Shown here: piece by piece, positions 1 to 7,376 of the stretch
Position numbering within the stretch: the stretch's first letter is position 1
How the letters are laid out: each line of letters begins with the position of its first letter
NCBI GenBank assembly: GCA_038330095.1
Contig: JBBQNQ010000059.1
Location: 1 to 18,153 of the forward strand
Source of the DNA: JBBPZA01 sp038330095
Lineage (GTDB): Bacteria > Actinomycetota > Thermoleophilia > Solirubrobacterales > Solirubrobacteraceae
Length of the DNA: 18,153 bases
Direction of reading: 5' to 3'
Notes under the pieces: generated by a model
Seen by the model: only the letters and a program-made list of their open reading frames with translations
Databases searched by the model: none
Told to the model about the DNA's origin: nothing
Made by a program: the position numbers and the translations under genes

Positions 1-69
1 AGCGTGGAGGTCCGATTGAGGCGGGGGGCCACCTGCGCCCCGGAGCCTGGGGCGGCCGACGACATCGGC
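1..69. other. Short flank downstream of the methyltransferase gene, no gene seen
   Basis: This is the 3' flank of the leftward methyltransferase gene. It contains one GC-rich inverted repeat, CGCCCC at 36-41 and GGGGCG at 49-54 around a 7-base loop, which could fold downstream of the stop codon on the minus strand. It has no T-tract, so I do not call it an intrinsic terminator. An open frame does run through on the plus strand, but it is the antisense shadow of the methyltransferase. Confidence 0.4.
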
Positions 70-1146
70 TCAGCGCCGCCTGAGCGTGACCATCACCTGG
101 TAGAGGTCTCCGACCAGCACGTCGACGTCGAGCAGCTCGAACTGCGGCGACCAGTGCTCGCGCATATAGGGCAGCGTGATCACCGTCTCGCCGTAGGTCA
201 TCTCCCCGCCGGCGTACTGGAAGTGGTTGGGGTCGGCCTCGTGCGGCACGAAGAGGTACAGCGGCTCCTCGAGCCGCGCCCGCGGGTCGGCACCGAGGCT
301 CGCCAGGGCGGGCTGCATGAGCGGGCTGAACTGCAGGTACTCCGGCGGCCGTACGGTCACGACCAGGATCGCGCCGGGGCGCAGCGCGGCGTGCAGCGCG
401 CGCAGGCAGGCCTCGTGAGCGCGCTCGGAGATGTGGGTGAAGACCGAGAACGAGAAGGCGAGGTCGAAGGTCTCCTCGAACGGAAGGCGCTTTGGCAGGA
501 AGTCCGTCTTGGCGAGCGTCGCCGGGACGCCGCTCGACCGGGACACGTCGAGGATGTGCTCAACCGGGTCGCACCCGTACAGGCAGCCCGGAGCCACGTC
601 GCGCGCGAAGAAGCGCGTGAGCCGGCCCCAGCCACAGCCGTAGTCGAGCACGCGCGCGTCGGGCAGCGAGACGTCGGAGTGCTCCTCGAAGCGCGCGCGC
701 AGCTTCGCGTAGAACGACTTGCTCTGGTTGGCCAGGGCCACGCCGCTCAGGCCGTTCCACAGCTCCTGAAGGGAACGGTCGGGAACGTCGGGTAGCAGCG
801 CGCGGATGTTCGGATAGGCCTCGTAATCCTGGGTCAGCAGCAGGGCCCAGAGGTCCACGTCGAGGTCGCGGAAGAGCGCGAAGCCCTCCGGGCCGGCGTC
901 AGCGCAGGCGGCGTCGATGCGTCCGAGGGTCTCGCCGTGGAGGTGCTCGAGCCAGGAGTCATAGCGGCCCGGGGTGAAGCTCACGGAAGGGCGCCAACCC
1001 TGGCCCTGGACCGTGGACCGCGCCGATCGCGCCCGGCGCCGCAGCGCTCGCAGCGGCCGCGTGACGCGCCAGCTGAGCGAGGACTCGTACTCGCGGCGGA
1101 CCGGATCGAGCTCGGTCGCGGCGTCTGCGCTCTGTGGACTCGCCAT
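70..1146 (-). CDS. Class I SAM-dependent methyltransferase of a surface-glycan locus
   Basis: A 358-residue protein with a Rossmann-type SAM-binding domain. Motif I, VLDYGCGWGRLT, is at residues 166-177, and a later LAFSFSVFTHIS segment fits the usual motif IV strand. Near the N-terminus (residues 19-40) is a basic stretch containing SWRVTRPLRALRR. Similar SxSWRxTxPLR sequences occur in many actinobacterial polysaccharide enzymes, often after a coiled coil, and may hold the protein at the membrane. I chose the ATG at 1146; a TTG five codons upstream is also open, but a TACGCT hexamer sits exactly six bases before this ATG, so a leaderless start is plausible. It diverges from the TylF-type gene by about 75 bases. 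The substrate is not readable from sequence; methylation of a sugar or an aglycone is inferred from context. Confidence 0.85.
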   Translation of the reverse strand: MASPQSADAATELDPVRREYESSLSWRVTRPLRALRRRARSARSTVQGQGWRPSVSFTPGRYDSWLEHLHGETLGRIDAACADAGPEGFALFRDLDVDLWALLLTQDYEAYPNIRALLPDVPDRSLQELWNGLSGVALANQSKSFYAKLRARFEEHSDVSLPDARVLDYGCGWGRLTRFFARDVAPGCLYGCDPVEHILDVSRSSGVPATLAKTDFLPKRLPFEETFDLAFSFSVFTHISERAHEACLRALHAALRPGAILVVTVRPPEYLQFSPLMQPALASLGADPRARLEEPLYLFVPHEADPNHFQYAGGEMTYGETVITLPYMREHWSPQFELLDVDVLVGDLYQVMVTLRRR

Positions 1147-1158
1147 GGCCGCAGCGTA
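1147..1158 (-). promoter_or_regulatory. Candidate leaderless promoter of the methyltransferase gene
   Basis: On the minus strand TACGCT (1158-1153) is followed by six bases and then the ATG at 1146. In actinobacteria a TANNNT hexamer this close to the start codon normally means that transcription begins at or next to the first base of the ORF. No -35 match or Shine-Dalgarno sequence is visible. Confidence 0.4.
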
Positions 1159-1206
1159 CAAACGAGCGGCGCCGGGCGGGCCTGTGGCCCCGGCGAGCGA
1201 TCCCTA

Positions 1207-1220
1207 TAGCATCGGCCGCG
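1207..1220 (+). promoter_or_regulatory. Candidate leaderless promoter of the TylF-type gene
   Basis: TAGCAT at 1207-1212, overlapping TATAGC at 1205-1210, lies eight bases upstream of the ATG at 1221 in the divergent intergenic region. It is the most AT-rich stretch there and no Shine-Dalgarno sequence precedes the ATG, so a leaderless or nearly leaderless transcript is likely. Confidence 0.4.
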
Positions 1221-2408
1221 ATGACCCCTGGCCCTTCGACGGGCGCTGCGCGCGCAGAGGCGCTGCAGGCCAGCCTGAGAGCCGTTCGCCAGCCGCGCGC
1301 CAGCGGACCCGGTCCAGAGGCCGACACGCTGCGAAGGGCCTATCTCGATCTCCTCAAGCTCTGCCTGACCGACCTGGCCGGGACCGCCACGGTCTCCGTC
1401 GGCCCGACGCCTGACGGCGTCGCTGTCGCGCGAGAGCTGAGCGGCGATCACATGCAGCTGCGTGCCGCCGGCCTGGACTGGCCGTTCCAGGGGCTCACCA
1501 TGGGGGGTCTCAGCCGGCTCGACGACCTGCAGTCCTGCGTGAGCGCCGTCGTGCGCGACGGCGTGCAGGGCGATCTCATCGAGGCGGGCGCCTGGCGGGG
1601 CGGCTCGTCGATCCTGATGCGCGCGACGCTCGACTCGTTGGGCGACGACCGCGCAGTCTGGGTCGCGGACTCCTTCGAGGGGTTCGTCAAGAGGGAGGAC
1701 ACGGAGGAGGTCGACGGCGACGTGGCGGACCTCCACGCCTACCTCAGCGACTTCGAGTTCCTCGCGGTGTCGGTGCAAGAGGTGAGGGACAACTTCGTGC
1801 GCCTGGGCTGCGAGCGTGGCGTGAACTTCGTCCGCGGGCTCTTCCAGGACACGCTTCCCGGCCTGGCGGATCGGCGCTGGGCGATCGTGCGCCTCGACGG
1901 CGACAGCTACGAGGCGACCCGGGTCGCGCTGGCGTCCCTCTACCCGGGACTCGCTCCGGGGGGCTACCTGATCGTGGACGACTACGGCGTCACCGAGGAG
2001 TGCCGGCAGGCCGTTGATGAGTTTCGGGCCGAGCATGGGATCACCGAGCCGCTGCAGGAGGTCGACTGGTCGTGCGTGCGGTGGCGTCGCGAGGGCGGGC
2101 GCCGTGGCGAGGGCGAAAGGGAGGGTGCGGCGGCGCAGGGCAACGGCGCGATGGCGGAGCCCGCGGGCCCCGGTCAGCAGAGTCTGAGCGTGCCGACGGT
2201 CAGCGAGCTGATCCTCAAGGGGGAGATGGAGAGACCCGGCGCGGACCTGGCCGAGGCAGAGGCCGAGGTCGCGAAGCTCGGCGCCGGCCTGGCGCAGGCC
2301 CAGGCCGAGATCGAGCAGCTGCGGGCCGCTCTGCCGCGCGCTCGGCTCGCACGTCTGCGCGACAGGATCGATCCGCGGCACCAGGGAGGTAGGGCGCCGC
2401 GAGGGTAG
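1221..2408 (+). CDS. TylF/MycF-family O-methyltransferase with C-terminal coiled coil
   Basis: A 395-residue protein. Residues 80-285 resemble the TylF (macrocin O-methyltransferase) family: a GLSRLDDLQ lead-in, SAM-binding LIEAGAWRGGSS (E at 121), the LDGDSYE motif (D226, D228) and IVDDYG (D253, D254), which supply the acidic Mg2+ site of this family. These enzymes methylate sugar hydroxyls. The C-terminal ~110 residues are not part of that fold. They hold a low-complexity linker and a heptad-like stretch at residues 341-371 (ADLAEAEAEVAKL, then QAQAEIEQL), followed by a basic tail, so oligomerisation or partner docking is likely. I chose the ATG at 1221; the frame is open upstream from 1134, but that part overlaps the divergent gene and does not look coding. 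The glycosyltransferase gene follows after 28 bases, probably in the same operon. The sugar target is inferred only from context. Confidence 0.85.
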   Translation: MTPGPSTGAARAEALQASLRAVRQPRASGPGPEADTLRRAYLDLLKLCLTDLAGTATVSVGPTPDGVAVARELSGDHMQLRAAGLDWPFQGLTMGGLSRLDDLQSCVSAVVRDGVQGDLIEAGAWRGGSSILMRATLDSLGDDRAVWVADSFEGFVKREDTEEVDGDVADLHAYLSDFEFLAVSVQEVRDNFVRLGCERGVNFVRGLFQDTLPGLADRRWAIVRLDGDSYEATRVALASLYPGLAPGGYLIVDDYGVTEECRQAVDEFRAEHGITEPLQEVDWSCVRWRREGGRRGEGEREGAAAQGNGAMAEPAGPGQQSLSVPTVSELILKGEMERPGADLAEAEAEVAKLGAGLAQAQAEIEQLRAALPRARLARLRDRIDPRHQGGRAPRG

Positions 2409-2418
2409 AGGCCCTTTG

Positions 2419-2436
2419 TAGGGTGGCCGGCTCACT
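2419..2436 (+). promoter_or_regulatory. Possible internal promoter before the glycosyltransferase
   Basis: TAGGGT at 2419-2424 lies twelve bases before the GTG start at 2437, in the 28-base gap after the TylF-type gene. It matches TANNNT but has a G-rich core and no -35 partner, so it is weak. The gap has no clear Shine-Dalgarno sequence either. Confidence 0.2.
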
Positions 2437-5196
2437 GTGACTGGCAACCCGGCCGTTCTCGACGCAGCTGCGCCCCGGCAGGGCGACTCCGAGCTGCATC
2501 TCCAGCTCGACGCTCCCTTCCCGTCCTCGCTGGCGGTCGGCGAGGGCACGGCGCTGTTCGTCGCGGGCTGGTGCTTTCACCCGCGGGCGCCCATACGCTC
2601 GCTGGAGCTCGTGGTCGACGGCCGGGCGCAGCCGGTGGTCGCCCATGGGATGCCGCGTCTCGACGTCTTCCGGGCGCTCCACCCCGGCGTGGACCCCTTC
2701 GCCACGACCGGGATGGCGTCGGATCCCGCCTCCTCCGAGGACCCCGGCCTGCACAGCTACCGCAGCGGCTTCTGGGGGATCGCCCGCGTGCTGCCGGGTG
2801 CTGCGCAGGGCGGGGAGTGCGTGCTCGGGCTGCGAGCGGACTTGGACGATGGCCGCGAGGCTACGGTCGAGCTTGCGAGGATCCCGATCGTCGAGAGCCT
2901 CGAACTGCCCGCCGCGGCGGCACGGGCGCCTTCCGGGGAACCGCTGGTCGCCGTCTGCATGGCGACCTACGACCCGCCGCTCGAGCTCCTGCGCCGCCAG
3001 CTCGACTCGATCCGCGCGCAGACCCACGGCAACTGGGTCTGTGTGATCAGCGACGACTGCTCCAAGCCCGAGCTCTTCGCCGCGATCGAGGAAGCGGTCG
3101 CGGGCGACGAGCGCTTCGGGGTCTCACGCTCGCCCCGGCGGCTCGGCTTCTACCACAACTTCGAGCGTGCGCTCGCGATGGCGCCGGCCGACGCGGACTA
3201 CGTCGCGATGGCCGACCAGGACGACTTCTGGCACCCCGACAAGCTCACGTCGCTGCTCGGGGCGATAGGTGACGCCCAGCTCGTCTACAGCGATGCCCGG
3301 ATCATCGACGAGAGCGGCGAGCTGCTCTCCGAGACCTACTGGAGCCGGCGCCGCAACAACCACTCCAGCCTGCTCTCGCTGCTGGTGGCAAACGCGGTGA
3401 CCGGAGCGGCTTCGCTGTTTCCGAGGAGGCTGCTCGACGACGCGCTTCCCTTCCCGCCCGCGCAGTTCGCGCACTTCCACGATCACTGGATCGGGCTGAC
3501 CGCGCTCGCGCTCGGCGATGTCGCCTTCGTCGACCGGCCGCTCTACGACTACGTCCAGCACGGGGAGGCCACCCTCGGGCACGCGGCGGCCAACCGGATG
3601 ACCGGCCTGCGATCGCGCCTCGGAGGGCTGCGGCGCGACCCCCGCGAGCGGATTCGCATGTGGCGCATGCACTACTTCGTGGACGTCTGCCGCCTGATGC
3701 AGTTCGCGACGGTCCTGGACCTGCGCTGCGGCGAGCGCATGGCCCCCGCCAAGCGCCGGGAGCTGGAGCGCTTCCTGAGCGCCGATCGTTCGCTGCTGGG
3801 GCTGGCGGGCCTGTGGGCCAGGGGCGCGCGGGAGCTGCTCGGCCGCCCGGAGACTCTCGGTGCCGAGTGGATGCTCTCCTACGCGTTCGCCTGGCGCCGG
3901 GCGCTCGTCGCGACGACCCGCGAGCGGCCGGTCAAGGGGCTGCGGCTGGACGCAGTGCCGCCGCCGAGCCTCGCGCCGCGGCCCGGGCACAGCGGCCCGG
4001 AGGCGCCCGCCGCGCGTGCGATCGCGGAGAAGATCGCGCCGCTCGAGCTCGCGGTGCGCGACGACGCGCCCGAGCGGGTGAACCTCCTGATCCCGACGAT
4101 CGACCTCGAGCACTTCTTCGGGGGCTACATTGCGAAGTTCAACCTCGCCCGGCGGCTGGCGGAGCGGGGCCTGCGCGTCCGGATCGTCACCGTCGACCCC
4201 GTCGCCCCGCTGCCCCGGTCCTGGCGCCGCCAGCTCGAGTCCTACAGCGGCCTCGCGGGGACCCTGGACCAAGTCGAGGTCGCCTTCGGGCGCGAGTCCC
4301 AGGGCCTCGAGGTCAGCCGTTCGGACCGCTTCATCGCCACCACGTGGTGGACGGCCCACGTGGCCGCGGACGCTCTCCGCTCGCTGGACGGCGAGCGGTT
4401 CCTGTACCTGATCCAGGAGTACGAGCCGTTCACCTTCCCGATGGGGACCTACGCCGCGTTGGCGACCGAGTCCTACCGGTTCCCGCACCGGGCGCTGTTC
4501 TCGACCGAGCTGCTGCGCGACTACTTCCGCCGCCACGGGATCGGGGTGTACGTCGAAGGCACGCAGGCCGGCGACCGCGCCTCGGCGGCGTTCGAGAACG
4601 CGATCACCGCGATCCCCCCGCCCTCGGCAAGCGACCTCGCCCGCAGGCAGAGCCGCAAGCTGCTGTTCTACGCCCGTCCCGAGCCCCACGCGGCGCGCAA
4701 CCTGTTCGAGCTCGGCGTGCTCTCCATGAGCCGCGCGGTGGAGATGGGCGCCCTGCGCGGCTGGGAGCTCCACGGGATCGGCACGGTGGAGGCCGGGCGG
4801 CGGCTGGACCTCGGGGGAGGGGCGGCCCTCGACCTCCTCCAGCGCTCGGGGCAGGGCGCCTACGCCGACGTGCTGCGCGACCACGACCTCGGCCTCGCGC
4901 TCATGTACACGCCACACCCGAGCCTGGTGCCGATCGAGATGGCCTCCGCGGGGATGCTGACGGTGACCAACAGCTTCGAGAACAAGACGCCGGAGGCGCT
5001 GTCCGCGATCTCCCCCAACCTGATCACCGCCAAGCCGAGCATCGAGGGCGTGGCGGCGGCGCTGGCCGAGGCGGCGGCCGGAGTCGACGACGTCGAGCGC
5101 CGCGCCCGCGGCAGCGGGGTACACTGGAGCAGCGACTGGAACCGGTCCTTCGATCACGACCTGCTGGCGCGTGTCGTCTCCTTCCTCGGGTCCTGA
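2437..5196 (+). CDS. Bifunctional glycosyltransferase: beta-sandwich-like domain, GT2 and WsaF-like GT4
   Basis: A 919-residue protein with three parts. Residues 20-160 look like a beta-rich module (ALFVAGWCFHP, LELVVDGRAQP) of the kind found in front of some surface-glycan transferases. Residues 168-400 are a GT2 (GT-A) domain: PLVAVCMATYDPP at 169-181, metal-binding DQDD at 260-263, and HDHW at 348-351 near the expected catalytic base; it is closest in style to rhamnosyltransferases. Residues 549-919 resemble the GT4 (GT-B) enzyme WsaF: NLLIPTIDLEHFFGGY from 549, KLLFYARPEPH from 741, and HPSLVPIEMASAG at 827-839, the nucleotide-sugar-binding region. No membrane segment is seen, so it probably works on the cytoplasmic side on a lipid-linked glycan, adding two sugars in turn. 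The start is the GTG at 2437. The stop lies seven bases before one of the two possible starts of the acyltransferase gene. Domain classes are fairly sure; sugars and linkages are unknown. Confidence 0.85.
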   Translation: MTGNPAVLDAAAPRQGDSELHLQLDAPFPSSLAVGEGTALFVAGWCFHPRAPIRSLELVVDGRAQPVVAHGMPRLDVFRALHPGVDPFATTGMASDPASSEDPGLHSYRSGFWGIARVLPGAAQGGECVLGLRADLDDGREATVELARIPIVESLELPAAAARAPSGEPLVAVCMATYDPPLELLRRQLDSIRAQTHGNWVCVISDDCSKPELFAAIEEAVAGDERFGVSRSPRRLGFYHNFERALAMAPADADYVAMADQDDFWHPDKLTSLLGAIGDAQLVYSDARIIDESGELLSETYWSRRRNNHSSLLSLLVANAVTGAASLFPRRLLDDALPFPPAQFAHFHDHWIGLTALALGDVAFVDRPLYDYVQHGEATLGHAAANRMTGLRSRLGGLRRDPRERIRMWRMHYFVDVCRLMQFATVLDLRCGERMAPAKRRELERFLSADRSLLGLAGLWARGARELLGRPETLGAEWMLSYAFAWRRALVATTRERPVKGLRLDAVPPPSLAPRPGHSGPEAPAARAIAEKIAPLELAVRDDAPERVNLLIPTIDLEHFFGGYIAKFNLARRLAERGLRVRIVTVDPVAPLPRSWRRQLESYSGLAGTLDQVEVAFGRESQGLEVSRSDRFIATTWWTAHVAADALRSLDGERFLYLIQEYEPFTFPMGTYAALATESYRFPHRALFSTELLRDYFRRHGIGVYVEGTQAGDRASAAFENAITAIPPPSASDLARRQSRKLLFYARPEPHAARNLFELGVLSMSRAVEMGALRGWELHGIGTVEAGRRLDLGGGAALDLLQRSGQGAYADVLRDHDLGLALMYTPHPSLVPIEMASAGMLTVTNSFENKTPEALSAISPNLITAKPSIEGVAAALAEAAAGVDDVERRARGSGVHWSSDWNRSFDHDLLARVVSFLGS

Positions 5197-5203
5197 AGCC
5201 GCG

Positions 5204-6445
5204 GTGACCGACGTCCCCGTCCACGGGGCGGCTGACGCACCTTCACCCGCGGTCGCGCCACCGCCTGGCAGCCCGCGCTTCGCCCTCTTCGACTCGCTGC
5301 GCGGGATCGCCGTGCTCTTCATCGTCACCTATCACGTCGCCGCGGTGACCGGGGCGATAAACAACGGCACCGCTGGGGATCTGATCATCGTGATGGGTAA
5401 CCAGGCGCTGCTCATGTTCTTCGCGATCTCGGGCTTCCTGCTGTACCGGCCCTACGTCTCCGCCCGCGCGAAGGGACGGCCGCTGCCCAACACCCTGCGC
5501 TACGCCCGCCGGCGCGTGCTCCGCATCGTCCCCGCCTATTGGGTGGCGCTCACGGTGCTCGCGATCTTCCCGGGGATCGTCGGGGTGTTCAGCCATGACT
5601 GGTGGCGCTACTACGGCTTCAACCAGCTGTACTCCCACGACACGATAGGAAAGGGCATACCTCCGGCCTGGAGCCTGTCCGTGGAGGTCACCTTCTACCT
5701 TGCGCTGCCGGTCTTCGCGCTGGCCGTCCGCCGGCTGCGCCTCGGCTCGGGACAGGGGGCGTGGCTGCGGTCCGAGATTGTGGCGCTGGGCCTGGTGGTC
5801 GTATGTGGCGTGTCCTTCCAGGTTCTCGCAGCCCGGCAGGTGATTTCCGACCTGGTGGCTCAGAGCCTGCTGGGGCAGTGCGCCTGGCTTGCGGTGGGGA
5901 TGACGCTCGCCGTGGCAAGCGTCGCCGTGGAGCGCAGCGATCGGCGACCGCGAGTGGTGAAGGTCGTCGTCGAGCACTCCGAGCTGTGCTGGATCGGCGC
6001 CGTGGCCTCGCTGGCCGGGCTCACCGCGCTCCTGCATCCCGGCGGGCTCTTTGGGCTGATCGAGCAGCTCAGAACCAAGCAGCCGTTCCCGACGATCCTC
6101 GGATCGATCGCCCTCACCGCCAGCCTCCTCACCCTGTTCCTTCTCCCGGCGGTCTTCGGGGAGCGCGCCGGGGGCCTACCCCGCCGCCTGCTTGCCTGGG
6201 CACCGATCGCCTGGATCGGCTTGGTCTCCTATGGGATCTACCTGTGGCATCTTCCCATCGCTCACATGCTGGGTCTCACCTCCGATCGCCAGCACTTCTC
6301 GGGTACGGGGTTGGGTCTGGCCGACAAGATCGGGCACGCCACGACGCCGATCCTGTACGTTCTGACCCTCGCGGTCACCTGCGCGATCGCGGCAGCCAGC
6401 TACTACCTCGTCGAGTTGCCGTTCCTGCGGCGCAAGGAGCGCTGA
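5204..6445 (+). CDS. Acyltransferase-3 family membrane protein (OafA/YrhL-like)
   Basis: A 413-residue polytopic membrane protein of the acyltransferase-3 family, which transfers acetyl or other acyl groups to sugars of O-antigen, peptidoglycan or other exported glycans. The family signature is at the N-terminus: FDSLRGIAVLFIVTYH, with the conserved Arg at residue 33 and His at residue 44. Around ten hydrophobic helices follow, ending near PFLRRKER. I used the GTG at 5204, seven bases after the glycosyltransferase stop. An in-frame GTG at 5171 would add 11 residues and overlap that gene by 26 bases, and neither has a good ribosome binding site. The position right behind a glycosyltransferase suggests that it acylates the same glycan. 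No SGNH domain is fused to it. Confidence 0.88.
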   Translation: MTDVPVHGAADAPSPAVAPPPGSPRFALFDSLRGIAVLFIVTYHVAAVTGAINNGTAGDLIIVMGNQALLMFFAISGFLLYRPYVSARAKGRPLPNTLRYARRRVLRIVPAYWVALTVLAIFPGIVGVFSHDWWRYYGFNQLYSHDTIGKGIPPAWSLSVEVTFYLALPVFALAVRRLRLGSGQGAWLRSEIVALGLVVVCGVSFQVLAARQVISDLVAQSLLGQCAWLAVGMTLAVASVAVERSDRRPRVVKVVVEHSELCWIGAVASLAGLTALLHPGGLFGLIEQLRTKQPFPTILGSIALTASLLTLFLLPAVFGERAGGLPRRLLAWAPIAWIGLVSYGIYLWHLPIAHMLGLTSDRQHFSGTGLGLADKIGHATTPILYVLTLAVTCAIAAASYYLVELPFLRRKER

Positions 6446-6479
6446 CCGCCGACCGGGGATGCCGCGCAGGAACATGCTC

Positions 6480-6491
6480 TACAGTCCGGCC
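6480..6491 (+). promoter_or_regulatory. Candidate leaderless promoter of the LARTG protein gene
   Basis: TACAGT at 6480-6485 is followed by six bases and then the ATG at 6492. The spacing is identical to that before the methyltransferase at 1146. It supports 6492 as the true start, because the alternatives at 6459 and 6474 would lie upstream of the transcript start. No -35 match is visible. Confidence 0.45.
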
Positions 6492-6899
6492 ATGCTTCGA
6501 CGACCCTTCACCCTCCTTCTCGCCCTGCTCGCCCTGGCCGCCTCGGCGGTCGCTCTGCCGGCGGTAGCGGGAGCGCAGGGCGCCGGCGACCAGCAGTACC
6601 AGGATCCGTTCGGCTCCTCAGGCAGCAGCGGATCTTCCGGCACCGGATCGTCCAGCAGCGGCTCCTCGGGCAGCGGCTCGTCGGGCAGCGGAGCGGACAC
6701 CGCCTCGGCCTCCGGGACCGGCACCAACGCCGACTCGACGAGCGGCACCGGCAGCGCCACCGGCTCGGGCAGCGGTACGTCGGGCGGCAGCGGCCAGCTC
6801 GCACGCACGGGAGCGGACCCGCTGCTCGCCGCGATGGCCGGCTTCGGGCTGCTGATGTTCGGCGCCGGGCTACGGATGCGCATCCGCACGGCCGAGTAG
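6492..6899 (+). CDS. Small secreted Ser/Gly-rich protein with LAxTG sortase signal
   Basis: A 135-residue protein made of three parts. Residues 1-29 form a classical signal peptide: RR, a Leu/Ala core and an AGAQG cleavage region. Residues 41-101 are low-complexity Ser/Gly/Thr, probably a flexible, perhaps glycosylated, stalk. The C-terminus has LARTG at 103-107, a hydrophobic stretch (LLAAMAGFGLLMFGAGL) and a basic tail RMRIR. That order is the layout of a sortase substrate. LAxTG, rather than LPxTG, is the motif of class E sortases in high-GC actinobacteria. I chose the ATG at 6492 because the signal peptide begins there and TACAGT lies six bases upstream; ATGs at 6459 and 6474 are also in frame. 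No sortase gene is in the window. There is no enzymatic domain, so the function is unknown; a wall-spanning spacer or adhesive stalk is a guess. Confidence 0.75.
   Translation: MLRRPFTLLLALLALAASAVALPAVAGAQGAGDQQYQDPFGSSGSSGSSGTGSSSSGSSGSGSSGSGADTASASGTGTNADSTSGTGSATGSGSGTSGGSGQLARTGADPLLAAMAGFGLLMFGAGLRMRIRTAE
6612..6794 (+). repeat. Ser/Gly-coding low-complexity tract
   Basis: About 180 bases of degenerate GGC-AGC/TCC/TCG triplets encode the Ser/Gly/Thr stalk (residues 41-101 of the LARTG protein). Units such as GGCAGCGG and GGCTCGTC recur without a fixed period. Such tracts vary in length between strains by slippage. Confidence 0.6.
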
Positions 6900-6938
6900 C
6901 GCCCGATAACCGGACATCGCGCAGGTGAGCGCGGGCGG

Positions 6939-7376
6939 GTGGCCGAGACGGCCGGCCCGCTTCAGACCGAGGCGCTGGCCGCGGCGACGGCGTGCGGGCT
7001 GCGTGCGGGCGACGTCGTGCTCGTCTCGGGCGAGCTGGGGGCCGGAAAGACGACCTGGGTGCGCGGCGCCGCCCGTGCGCTCGGCGTGGCCGGCCCGATC
7101 ACCAGCCCGACCTTCACCGTGGGCGCCCGCCACGCCGGCAGTGGGACGGACGTCTCCCACCTCGACCTCTACCGCCTGGCCGGGCTCGGGGACGAGGACC
7201 CCGCCCTGCTCGCCGACTACCTGGGACCGGACACGATCGCCTTCGTCGAGTGGCCCGAGCGGGCGGACCCGGCGGCGCTCGGCCCCGTAGCACTGCGCGT
7301 GGACCTCCAGCACCTCGGCGGGGACCGGCGGAGGGTGTTGACCGAGTGGCCGGCTCGGGCGGCATGCAGCGCCTGA
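6939..7376 (+). CDS. tsaE: tRNA t6A biosynthesis ATPase TsaE
   Basis: A 145-residue P-loop protein, normal length for TsaE. The Walker A motif GELGAGKTT is at residues 31-39, followed by the SPTFT segment and HLDLYRL, both hallmarks of the family. TsaE hydrolyses ATP to reset the TsaB-TsaD complex that puts threonylcarbamoyl on A37 of ANN-decoding tRNAs. The start is taken at GTG 6939, 39 bases after the LARTG gene; it gives the usual short N-terminus before LRAGDVVLVSGELG. It is the first gene of a long coupled operon that also contains tsaB and tsaD. Its 3' end overlaps the next gene by 13 bases. A tsaC/Sua5 gene, needed to make the threonylcarbamoyl-AMP substrate, is not in the window. Confidence 0.95.
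   Translation: MAETAGPLQTEALAAATACGLRAGDVVLVSGELGAGKTTWVRGAARALGVAGPITSPTFTVGARHAGSGTDVSHLDLYRLAGLGDEDPALLADYLGPDTIAFVEWPERADPAALGPVALRVDLQHLGGDRRRVLTEWPARAACSA

Noticed and set aside
981..2549. A 522-codon open frame on the minus strand across the TylF-type gene
   Set aside because: It spans the promoter region and two real genes and has no recognisable motif.
3124..5328. A 734-codon open frame on the minus strand opposite the glycosyltransferase
   Set aside because: It is antisense to a protein with clear GT2 and GT4 motifs, is Arg/Gly/Glu-rich and shows no domain. Long antisense frames are expected in DNA of this GC content.
6459..6491. Upstream ATGs at 6459 and 6474 as the start of the LARTG protein
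   Set aside because: They add a polar stretch before the signal peptide and would lie upstream of the start point implied by TACAGT at 6480. They remain possible if translation is from the upstream transcript.
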